This document shows, in pieces, positions 25,312-36,101 of a stretch of 41,738 bases of DNA. Within the stretch, counting starts at the first letter, position 1, and the number at the start of each line of letters is the position of its first letter. The notes below the pieces were generated by a model. The model was given only the letters and a program-made list of their open reading frames with translations. It did not search any database and was not told the origin of the DNA. Origin of the DNA: Pseudomonas viridiflava (lineage in GTDB: Bacteria; Pseudomonadota; Gammaproteobacteria; Pseudomonadales; Pseudomonadaceae); the NCBI RefSeq assembly GCF_900580675.1, contig NZ_UTBG01000148.1:1-41738 (forward strand). The letters are read 5' to 3'. The translations under genes and the position numbers were made by a program.

Positions 25312-26411
25312 TGATGCTCAGGCGACAGGCTTTGGCGGTTGGCAGTGTGTTGCTCAGCGCGCTCACCTTGGGTGGCTGGACGCTGTTCAAAGGGAAAGAC
25401 AAGGGCCCGCTGCTGCTGTCGGCGCGCGATGATGCGGACGGCAAGCACTACGCCGTGGGTTATCGCCTGGACGGCAAGCCAGTGTTTGCCACTCAGGTCG
25501 GCCAGCGCTGCCACGACATCATCAACCATCCGACACTGCCGATTGCACTGTTCGTCGCACGTCGCCCGGGCACCGAGAATTACCTGATCGACCTGCGTGA
25601 TGGCGCGCTGCTGCAAACCATCACTTCGAATGCCAACCGGCATTTCTACGGGCATGCGGTGATTCACAAAGGCGGTGAATGGCTGTACGCCACTGAGAAC
25701 GACACGTCCGACCCCGGCCGTGGGTTGCTGGGCGTGTACCGGTTTGAAGGTGAGCGGCTGGTGCACACAGGGGAGATTTCCACCCACGGTATCGGGCCGC
25801 ATCAGGTGTCGTGGATGCCTGACGGTGAGACCCTGGTGGTGGCCAACGGCGGGATTCGCACCGAGGCTGAAAGCCGGGTGGAGATGAACCTCAACGCCAT
25901 GGAGCCGAGCCTGGTGTTGATGCGTCGCGACGGTAGCCTGATCAGCAAGGAAACCCTCGGGCAGCAGATGAACAGCGTGCGGCACATGGGGATCGGCAGT
26001 GATGGCACGATCCTCACGGGGCAGCAGTTTATGGGGCCCTCCCAGGAGCGCTCGGAATTGCTGGCGATCAAGCGGCCGGGGCAGCCGTTTGTGGCGTTTC
26101 CGGTGGCGGATGAGCAGTTGCAGGCCATGGGGCATTACACCGCCAGTGTTGCGGTGCACAGTGAACTGCGGCTGGTGGCGTTGACTGCGCCACGGGGGAA
26201 TCGGTTTTTTATCTGGGATATGGACAGCGGGGAGTTGCGCCTGGATGGGCCGCTGCCGGATTGCGCCGGTGTGGGCGCGGTGGCGGATGGGTTTGTGGTG
26301 ACTTCGGGTCAGGGGCGTTGCCGCTTTTATGATTGCCGTCAGAGCCCTTTGGTGGCGAAGCCGTTGGAGTTGCCGGCGGGGTTTTGGGATAACCATTTGC
26401 ATATGGTTTGA
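25311..26411 (+). CDS. DUF1513 beta-propeller-like periplasmic protein
   Basis: A 366-residue protein with a short N-terminal export signal containing RR (MLRRQALAVGSVLLSALTLGG), possibly Tat-type although the full SRRxFLK pattern is missing. The remainder has repeated strand-turn segments and short conserved blocks such as GEWLYATENDT, GRGLLGVYRF, GIGPHQVSWMPDGETLVVANGG and NSVRHM, as in DUF1513 seven-bladed propeller proteins. Function is unknown; constant linkage with imelysin and diheme genes suggests a shared periplasmic iron or redox role. ATG 25311 overlaps the upstream stop; ATG 25314 is equally possible. Confidence 0.85.
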   Translation: MMLRRQALAVGSVLLSALTLGGWTLFKGKDKGPLLLSARDDADGKHYAVGYRLDGKPVFATQVGQRCHDIINHPTLPIALFVARRPGTENYLIDLRDGALLQTITSNANRHFYGHAVIHKGGEWLYATENDTSDPGRGLLGVYRFEGERLVHTGEISTHGIGPHQVSWMPDGETLVVANGGIRTEAESRVEMNLNAMEPSLVLMRRDGSLISKETLGQQMNSVRHMGIGSDGTILTGQQFMGPSQERSELLAIKRPGQPFVAFPVADEQLQAMGHYTASVAVHSELRLVALTAPRGNRFFIWDMDSGELRLDGPLPDCAGVGAVADGFVVTSGQGRCRFYDCRQSPLVAKPLELPAGFWDNHLHMV

Positions 26412-26415
26412 TGGA

Positions 26416-26746
26416 GGTTGGGGGCATATCCGTTATTTGGGTGATGGCTGCTTATGGTTTCGCCCTTACGGCGAGTCACTTTTGGAAAAGAGCCCCAAAA
26501 GTAACCAAAAGGGCTCTTGCCCCACCACTCGGCACCTCGCCTCCGGCTCGGTGTGCCCGAAAACAGGCATTACTCCGCGGGCCGCCGCGACGGGCCGTCC
26601 CTGCCCCGTCGCGGCTAAACCGGCGTCCTGCCGGTTTACCCGCTCCGTACTACCTGTTTTCGGCCAGCGTGGTTGACGGGGCGCCTAAGATCAAAATCAA
26701 GATCAAGATCTACAGCACGGCGGCCTAGTAGCCGACCTGAGTGGTT
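26416..26746 (+). repeat. Non-coding Pseudomonas intergenic repeat, long copy
   Basis: A structured repeat starting GGTTGGGGGCATATCCGTT at 26416. It carries three strong hairpins: AAGAGCCC/GGGCTCTT (26488-26518), an 11-bp perfect stem GCCGCGACGGG/CCCGTCGCGGC (26584-26615) and AAACCGGC/GCCGGTTT (26617-26637). It ends with a segment CGGCCAGCGTGGTTGACGGG (26661) through GTGGTTG (26746), which recurs inverted at 26911-26989. Similar sequence is familiar to me from intergenic regions of P. fluorescens genomes. Open frames here are incidental. Confidence 0.7.
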
Positions 26747-26763
26747 GGATCAAAGGCAGTTAC

Positions 26764-26851
26764 GTGTAGGAGCTGGCTTGCCGGCGATGCGGGCGCCTCG
26801 GTTCTTCAGGGGCAAACAGTCGATGCCATCGCAGGCAAGCCAGCTCCCACA
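26764..26851. repeat. REP doublet, GCTGGCTTGCCTGCGATG form
   Basis: Inverted REP pair (GTAGGAGCTGGCTTGCCGGC ... GCAGGCAAGCCAGCTCCCAC) sitting between the inner arms of the two inverted intergenic-repeat copies. Confidence 0.88.
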
Positions 26852-26910
26852 GAAAAGCAGATCTGCTTGTGCTGTGGATTTGCTTTCGCTCTGCGCTCTT
26901 GATCTGCTTC

Positions 26911-27046
26911 AACCACTCAAGTCGGCTTTCAGGCCGCTGTGCTCTGCTTTTGATCTTGATCTGAGGCGCCCCGTCAAACACGCTGGCCGAACGCAGGCTT
27001 GAATCCGTGGGCGGCCGTAACCGCAGCAACGGATATGCCCCCCACC
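26911..27046 (-). repeat. Non-coding intergenic repeat, short inverted copy
   Basis: Inverted relative of the long copy at 26416-26746. Its outer end 27028-27046 matches 26416-26434 in inverse at 18 of 19 bases, and 26911-26989 is an imperfect inverse of 26661-26746. The roughly 200-bp central hairpin region of the long copy is missing, so this looks like an internally deleted copy. Confidence 0.7.
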
Positions 27047-27101
27047 AAAAGCACATCCCAATTGACTCCCCTCCCACCCCCATGCTCTCCTAGACACCTT
27101 G

Positions 27102-27291
27102 TTTCGGGTGCCCTTCACAGGGTGAAACGGGAAACCGGTAAATCATGCCTGCATGACCAGTCCGGTGCTGCCCCCGCAACGGTAAGCGAGCGAAGCGTCA
27201 AATCCACTGTGCCAACAGGCATGGGAAGGTGATGCTTTCAGACTGACTCTTTCCAGAGCCATCCCTCGCAAGCCCGGAGACCGGCCCGAAA
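27102..27291 (+). ncRNA. Cobalamin (AdoCbl) riboswitch aptamer
   Basis: A complete class-I cobalamin aptamer. The P1 stem pairs TTTCGGG (27102-27108) with CCCGAAA (27285-27291). Conserved blocks in order are GGGTGC, GGGTGAAACGGGAAACCGGT, GCTGCCCCCGCAACGGTAAGC, GGGAAGG, and the B12 box AAGCCCGGAGACCGGCC at 27270-27286. It controls the cbtB-cbtA-cobE transcript. Confidence 0.96.
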
Positions 27292-27303
27292 AAATCAGAT
27301 AAC

Positions 27304-27360
27304 AAACCCGCGGTGGGCGGGCGCTGTTCGAAACCCTGCGTGCCCGGCTCGCGGGGTTTT
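27304..27360 (+). terminator. Riboswitch expression platform with competing terminator/antiterminator arms
   Basis: AAACCCTGCG (27331-27340) can pair with CGCGGGGTTT (27350-27359), followed by a short T run, as a terminator. An earlier near-copy, AAACCCGCG (27304-27312), can pair with the same 3' arm with one bulged G. The two pairings exclude each other, as expected for a B12-switched antiterminator. Confidence 0.62.
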
Positions 27361-27400
27361 CATGCGCTCGTTTCACCCTGACACCCAGAAGGGACGCGCC

Positions 27401-27589
27401 ATGTCGATCATCAGCAGCACCTCGCACACCGCCAGCAGCTCCGCCACCCTGAGCCAACGCCTGACCGCCGCCATCGGCGCGTCGATCCTCGGCGCGTGCC
27501 TGGTGTATTTCGCCGGTTTCTCGCACATCGAAGCGGTGCACAACGCGGCCCACGATACCCGCCACAGCGCCGCGTTCCCGTGCCACTGA
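27401..27589 (+). CDS. cbtB: Cobalt transporter subunit CbtB
   Basis: A 62-residue single-pass membrane protein: one helix at about 22-42 (LTAAIGASILGACLVYFAGF) and a short histidine-rich tail ending HNAAHDTRHSAAFPCH, the CbtB signature. It partners with CbtA in a B12-regulated cobalt uptake system. ATG 27401 follows GAAGGGA; the upstream frame from 27362 overlaps the terminator and is not used. It lies directly behind the cobalamin riboswitch and 11 bp before cbtA. Confidence 0.92.
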   Translation: MSIISSTSHTASSSATLSQRLTAAIGASILGACLVYFAGFSHIEAVHNAAHDTRHSAAFPCH

Positions 27590-27600
27590 GACCTGCCGAC

Positions 27601-28305
27601 ATGATCAAGCGTATTGCCCAAACCGCAGGTTTCACCGGCCTGCTGGCCGCCCTACTGCTGACCCTGCTGCAAAGCTTCTGGGTCGCCCCGCTGATTCTGC
27701 AGGCGGAAACCTATGAAAACGCCCCGGCAGCCACCGAACCAGCCCATGAACATGCCGCTGGCGCCGCCGCCCACACCCATGACGCCGAAGCCTGGGAACC
27801 GGAAAACGGCTGGCAGCGCGTGCTGTCCACGACCGGTGGCAACCTGGTGGTTGCCGTCGGGTTCGCCCTGATGCTGGCCGGCCTCTACACGCTGCGCGCA
27901 CCGACCCGCACGGCCCAAGGCCTGCTGTGGGGCCTGGCCGGTTACGCGACCTTTGTGCTGGCGCCGACTCTGGGCCTGCCGCCAGAGCTGCCGGGCACCG
28001 CTGCCGCTGACCTGGCCCAACGCCAGATCTGGTGGATCGGTACTGCCGCCTCGACCGCCGCCGGTATTGCGCTGATCGTGTTCGGCCGCAACTGGCTGCT
28101 CAAAGTGCTGGGCGTGGCGATCCTGGCCGTGCCGCATGTGGTCGGTGCGCCGCAACCGGAAGTGCATTCGATGCTCGCGCCAGAAGCCCTGGAGGCCCAG
28201 TTCAAGATCGCGTCGCAGCTGACCAACGTGGCGTTCTGGCTGGCCCTGGGCCTGATCAGCGCCTGGCTGTTCCGCCGCAACCGCGACGATCAATACTCGG
28301 CATGA
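27601..28305 (+). CDS. cbtA: Cobalt transporter subunit CbtA
   Basis: A 234-residue inner-membrane protein of the CbtA family with about five or six hydrophobic segments. After TM1 comes a periplasmic loop rich in histidine (EPAHEHAAGAAAHTHDAEAW), then GLLWGLAGYATFVLAPTLGLPPELPG, which is typical of the family. It is thought to move cobalt for B12 synthesis, in line with riboswitch control. The stop overlaps the cobE start by 4 bp (ATGA). Confidence 0.92.
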   Translation: MIKRIAQTAGFTGLLAALLLTLLQSFWVAPLILQAETYENAPAATEPAHEHAAGAAAHTHDAEAWEPENGWQRVLSTTGGNLVVAVGFALMLAGLYTLRAPTRTAQGLLWGLAGYATFVLAPTLGLPPELPGTAAADLAQRQIWWIGTAASTAAGIALIVFGRNWLLKVLGVAILAVPHVVGAPQPEVHSMLAPEALEAQFKIASQLTNVAFWLALGLISAWLFRRNRDDQYSA

Positions 28306-28694
28306 CCCTGGTGGTCGGCCTGGGCTGCCAGCGCGGTTGTGATCTTCACACCCTGCTGGGCCTGTTTGACACCGCCCTCGCCGAGGGCGGGGTTGAGCGC
28401 CAAAGCATTACCGCACTGGCAAGTATCGACCTCAAGCGCGATGAACCGGGGCTGCTCGCGCTGTCCCGACTACTGGGCTTGCCGTTGCAGTGTTTCAGCG
28501 CTGAACAACTGGCCGTTTATGAAAATCGGCTGAGCCATAAATCTGCTGCTGCCTTTACGCATACCGGCTGCCATGGGGTCGCCGAAAGCGCTGCCCTGGC
28601 CCTCGCCGAACACCTCGCCAACGCCCCCGCACGCCTGCTGATCACCCGCAGAAAAAACGCCCAGGCCACCTTTGCATTGGCCTGCACCGGCTAA
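28302..28694 (+). CDS. cobE: CobE / CbiG C-terminal-domain protein
   Basis: A 130-residue protein of the CobE/GbiG_C family, which takes part in the aerobic cobalamin pathway around precorrin ring-contraction steps, exact role unsettled. The motifs VVGLGCQRGCDLHTL at the start, ITALASIDLKRDEPGL and TGCHGVAESAAL are characteristic. It overlaps cbtA by ATGA and so is expressed from the riboswitch transcript. The longer frame from 28032 is a shadow within cbtA. Confidence 0.88.
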   Translation: MTLVVGLGCQRGCDLHTLLGLFDTALAEGGVERQSITALASIDLKRDEPGLLALSRLLGLPLQCFSAEQLAVYENRLSHKSAAAFTHTGCHGVAESAALALAEHLANAPARLLITRRKNAQATFALACTG

Positions 28695-28764
28695 AACCTC
28701 GATAATCGCCCCTTCCGATCATGAGCAATCTTCATGCTCGCCCGTTTTTCGACAGGACTACCCC

Positions 28765-29511
28765 ATGACCGTCTACTTCATCGGCGCCGGCCCAGGCGAT
28801 CCGGAACTGATTACCGTCAAAGGCCAGCGGCTGATTCGCAGTTGCCCGGTGATCATCTACGCGGGCTCGCTGGTGCCAACGGCGTTGCTGGAAGGTCATA
28901 ACGCTGAACACGTGGTCAACAGCGCAGAACTGCACCTGGAGCAGATTATCGATGTGATCAAGGTCGCCCATGCAAATGGCCAGGATGTGGCACGCGTGCA
29001 CTCCGGCGACCCGAGCCTGTACGGCGCGATTGGCGAGCAGATTCGTTACTTGCGCGAGCTGGGCATACCGTTCCAGATCATTCCTGGCGTCACCGCAGTG
29101 GCGGCGTGTGCAGCGCTGCTTGAGACCGAGCTGACCCTGCCGGACATCGCCCAAAGCGTGATCCTGACGCGCTACGCCGATAAAACCAGCATGCCGCCCG
29201 GCGAAGACTTCGACAGCCTGGCGCGGCACGGCACGACCATGGCGATTCACTTGGGGGTCAACCACCTGGAGAAGATCGTCGCCGAACTGTTGCCGCATTA
29301 CGGCGCGGACTGCCCGATTGCCGTGGTGCATCGGGCGACGTGGCCGGATCAGGATTGGGCAGTTGGAACGCTCAGTGATATTGCCGAGAAAGTAGCGGCC
29401 AAGGGCTTTCGGCGCACGGCGCTGATTGTGGTTGGGCGAGTGTTGGCGAGTGACAGTTTCAGCGAGTCTTCACTGTACAGAGCCGGCCACGCGCACCTCT
29501 ATCGGCCCTGA
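28765..29511 (+). CDS. cobM: Precorrin-4 C11-methyltransferase
   Basis: A 248-residue SAM-dependent tetrapyrrole methylase that methylates precorrin-4 at C11 to give precorrin-5. The N-terminal motif YFIGAGPGDPELITVKG, the SAM-binding ARVHSGDPSLYGAIGEQ and the IIPGVTAVAACAALLETELTLP block are those of CobM. ATG 28765 follows CAGGA; the frame back to 28672 overlaps cobE and is not used. It lies 70 bp after cobE and is probably the last gene of the riboswitch operon. Confidence 0.93.
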   Translation: MTVYFIGAGPGDPELITVKGQRLIRSCPVIIYAGSLVPTALLEGHNAEHVVNSAELHLEQIIDVIKVAHANGQDVARVHSGDPSLYGAIGEQIRYLRELGIPFQIIPGVTAVAACAALLETELTLPDIAQSVILTRYADKTSMPPGEDFDSLARHGTTMAIHLGVNHLEKIVAELLPHYGADCPIAVVHRATWPDQDWAVGTLSDIAEKVAAKGFRRTALIVVGRVLASDSFSESSLYRAGHAHLYRP

Positions 29512-29528
29512 AGAGAGGCGGTCGAAAA

Positions 29529-29618
29529 TGTGGCAGCGGGCTTGCTCGCGAATGCGGTGGGTCAGTTACCAATGCGCTGCCTGACACTCCGCTTTCGCGA
29601 GCAAGCCCGCTCCCACAG
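29529..29618. repeat. REP doublet (REPIN), GCGGGCTTGCTCGCGAA form
   Basis: Inverted REP pair (TGTGGCAGCGGGCTTGCTCG ... CGAGCAAGCCCGCTCCCACA), with one substitution (GGCAG for GGGAG) in the left arm. It sits just behind cobM. Confidence 0.9.
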
Positions 29619-29668
29619 TTAATCTTCTTTGTTAGATAAATATCGCAACTATCTGAATTTAAAGCATA

Positions 29669-29700
29669 AAAAAACGGCGCTCACGGGGCGCCGTTTTTTT
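29669..29700. terminator. Bidirectional Rho-independent terminator between cobM and nfuA
   Basis: AAAAAACGGCGC TCACGG GGCGCCGTTTTTTT forms a strong GC stem with A and T runs on both sides, so it can end transcripts from the convergent cobM and nfuA genes. Confidence 0.9.
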
Positions 29701-29720
29701 GTTCGCAGTGAACACCTTAC

Positions 29721-30314
<594 letters not shown>

Positions 30315-30364
30315 TCACAGGCTTGCCGGCAGTTTACGCCAAATCATTACAGAGGTACAAAGTC

Positions 30365-31387
30365 CTAGTATTTTTGTCGGGATAAAGTTATCCGTTGGTC
30401 GCCATCGAACCAGCCTTTGAGCAGGCGATAACTGCCCTTTTCCAGCCATTGGTAACTGCCGAGGGCGCCAAGCCCGATGATGACCACGCACACAGCGAGC
30501 ACGGCATAGGGGTTCAGGCCATAGCGCTGGGCAGCATAACCGCCGGCCGACAGCACCAGCACGTGCAGCAAATACACGGAATAGGAGCAATCGCCTAGGA
30601 CCTTGAGCAGGCGGTTGCCTTCGAAAAACCGCTCCAGCGCCATGCACCCCATCACCAGCACCGCACTCGGCAGGCCCCAGGTCAGGGCGCGTGGTGAGGC
30701 TGGCCAATGGTAGATCGCCAACAGCGCACCGGCGATTCCCAGCAGCGGCAGCCACAAGCCGGGACGAATCCAGCCCTTGCGGTACAGCATGCCGATGCCG
30801 ATCCCCATCAGGAATTCGATGACGATATCCGAACGATAGAACGCGCTGATCCAGCCAAATGAGGTCCACGTCTCGCACACCGCGAACAGCAACGCCGCCA
30901 CCACCAGCAGCCGCCATTGCCGACGAAACAGCAGCGCCCAGGCGAACAGCAGGTAGAACAGCATCTCGTAGTTGAGCGTCCAGCCGACGTTCAGGGTCGG
31001 GTACACCCCATAGCCACCAGGGTTCTCGGACGGGATAAACAGCAGTGACATCAATAGATGGGCGGCATCCACACTCTGGTCCGGCAACATCGGCCGAGCG
31101 ACCACCACCAGCAGCGCCATCAACAACGTGTAGAACCAGTACGCCGGTACGATCCGCAACAGGCGATACAGCAGGAATCGCCACGGTGGCAGGTCCTTAT
31201 CCTGGGTAGACAGGAAGATCACCAGGCCGCTGATCACGAAAAACACATCCACGCCCGCCGCGCCTTTTTCGACAAACAGCCGGCCCACGGCGGTGTCCGC
31301 CTTGAAGCCGAAAAAAATCTGCATAAAGTGGTGTCCCACCACCGTCCAGGCCGCCAGGGCGCGCAACGCCTGTACCGAAATCAACAT
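30365..31387 (-). CDS. Acyltransferase 3 family membrane protein
   Basis: An integral membrane O-acyltransferase of the OafA/ExoZ group, 340 residues with about ten hydrophobic helices. The N-terminal signature VQALRALAAWTVVGHHF includes the catalytic-type histidine, followed by GAAGVDVFFVISGLVI and the RLLRIVPAYWFYT block. ATG 31387 is preferred because of GGGAGGGG just upstream; ATG 31409-31411 would add eight residues without a ribosome site. It probably acylates a surface polysaccharide; no polysaccharide genes lie nearby, so the acceptor is unknown. Confidence 0.88.
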   Translation of the reverse strand: MLISVQALRALAAWTVVGHHFMQIFFGFKADTAVGRLFVEKGAAGVDVFFVISGLVIFLSTQDKDLPPWRFLLYRLLRIVPAYWFYTLLMALLVVVARPMLPDQSVDAAHLLMSLLFIPSENPGGYGVYPTLNVGWTLNYEMLFYLLFAWALLFRRQWRLLVVAALLFAVCETWTSFGWISAFYRSDIVIEFLMGIGIGMLYRKGWIRPGLWLPLLGIAGALLAIYHWPASPRALTWGLPSAVLVMGCMALERFFEGNRLLKVLGDCSYSVYLLHVLVLSAGGYAAQRYGLNPYAVLAVCVVIIGLGALGSYQWLEKGSYRLLKGWFDGDQRITLSRQKY

Positions 31388-31640
31388 CGCCCGCCACCCC
31401 TCCCAGTACATTCACATAAAGCTGGGACCCTCGTGGACGGTCAAAGGTCGATCAAAGATTCTCGCAGCGGTTCAGCTCGGTCAGCGTGCGTAGGCACATT
31501 AAAAGAAAGCGCCAGCACATGGACCGCCTTCGACGCGCCATCAACATGAGCGATATTCATGCAAAACCCGGACATGCTCCAAAAGCGCACAGGTTTGCTA
31601 TGATCTACGCCCTCCGTAATGCCTGACTTAGAGTAGTCCC
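31388..31640. other. Divergent intergenic region before metH
   Basis: No gene, riboswitch or long dyad is evident. It must contain the promoters of the acyltransferase gene and of metH. I checked for cobalamin and SAM/SAH aptamer blocks and see none. Confidence 0.5.
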
Positions 31641-35351
<3,711 letters not shown>

Positions 35352-35403
35352 GGCCTGGTGGATTGTCTATGCTGTTCCTCACACACCTTGTGTCGAGGGA
35401 TGT

Positions 35404-35619
35404 ATGGACGATCCAGCCAACAAGCCGCCAACCTTCTGGCAGATGCTCCACAGCGTTATGGCCGCCGCCTTTGGCGTGCAAAGCGGCAAGAACCGCGCGC
35501 GCGACTTCACCCACGGCAAGCCCAGCCACTTTGTGATCCTGGGCATCGTGTTCACCGCAGTATTCGCGCTGGCCTTGTTTGGCATCGTGCAGCTGGTATT
35601 GCACTTGGCCGGGGCGTAA
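35404..35619 (+). CDS. DUF2970 family small membrane protein
   Basis: A 71-residue protein of the DUF2970 family. The N-terminal KPPTFWQMLHSVMAAAFGVQSGKNRARDF block is the family signature, and one transmembrane helix (about 43-68) ends the protein. Function is unknown. ATG 35404 follows GAGGGATGT, 52 bp downstream of metH, so it could be read on the same transcript. Confidence 0.82.
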   Translation: MDDPANKPPTFWQMLHSVMAAAFGVQSGKNRARDFTHGKPSHFVILGIVFTAVFALALFGIVQLVLHLAGA

Positions 35620-35631
35620 ACCCAATCAAAC

Positions 35632-35720
35632 TGTGGGAGCGGGCTTGCTCGCGAAAGCGGTCTATCAGTTGAAAAACTTCCGACTGACACAATGCTTTCG
35701 CGAGCAAGCCCGCTCCCACA
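35632..35720. repeat. REP doublet (REPIN), GCGGGCTTGCTCGCGAA form
   Basis: Inverted REP pair (TGTGGGAGCGGGCTTGCTCG ... CGAGCAAGCCCGCTCCCACA) between the convergent DUF2970 gene and the 37-residue membrane-peptide gene. Confidence 0.9.
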
Positions 35721-35754
35721 GTTGTTTCTCTTCAGGCTTCAGGTCGCCCGCATC

Positions 35755-35868
35755 CTACTGATGGCTGACCCAGAACACGGCGGTGCCAACCACCAGAATT
35801 ATCAGGAACAGAATGGCCCAGGCATCCACGGTGCTGTCGGGTTTACGGACTTTTATCGGATTGCTCAT
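35755..35868 (-). CDS. Small single-pass membrane protein (37 aa)
   Basis: ATG 35868, preceded by AGAGGCGATGCG, starts a 37-residue protein: a basic N-terminal segment (MSNPIKVRKPDST), then one hydrophobic helix (AWAILFLIILVVGTAVFWV) ending SHQ. It is divergent from cysI. The frame stays open upstream to 36030, but that part has no ribosome site and reads through the promoter region. I do not know a function. The good start and the cleanly shaped helix support a real small gene. Confidence 0.65.
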   Translation of the reverse strand: MSNPIKVRKPDSTVDAWAILFLIILVVGTAVFWVSHQ

Positions 35869-36101
35869 CGCATCGCCTCTTGTCGGTTTTATAGGTGATT
35901 GCATTAAGACTCGACCACAGTAAAGTCCAGACTTGCCCCTATGACAAATGTGGATATCGAGATAATCACTCTCATTAGTCGATTTGGTTCTTTGCATATA
36001 CTCAAACATCACTTTTGCGCATAAACGCAAACTGGTATCTTGCCCCGGCTCCGTTGGGAGTGCGCGGCCGTGCGCGCAGATTTGCCGAGAACAGGACCTA
36101 T
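35869..36101. other. Intergenic region upstream of cysI
   Basis: A 233-bp AT-richer stretch holding the divergent promoters of the 37-aa protein gene and cysI. It contains a dyad TTTGCG-CATAAA-CGCAAA at 36014-36031, and an extended -10-like CATATACT near 35996. A CysB site would be expected here but cannot be recognised by eye. Confidence 0.45.

Noticed and set aside
26329..27118. Several open frames of 60-115 codons in the 26.4-27.1 kb gap
   Set aside because: They coincide with repeats, hairpins and the REP doublet, lack ribosome sites, and translate into low-complexity or REP-derived peptides.
31388..31640. Possible SAM, SAH or cobalamin riboswitch before metH
   Set aside because: None of the conserved aptamer blocks found at 27102-27291, nor those of SAM or SAH switches, are present.
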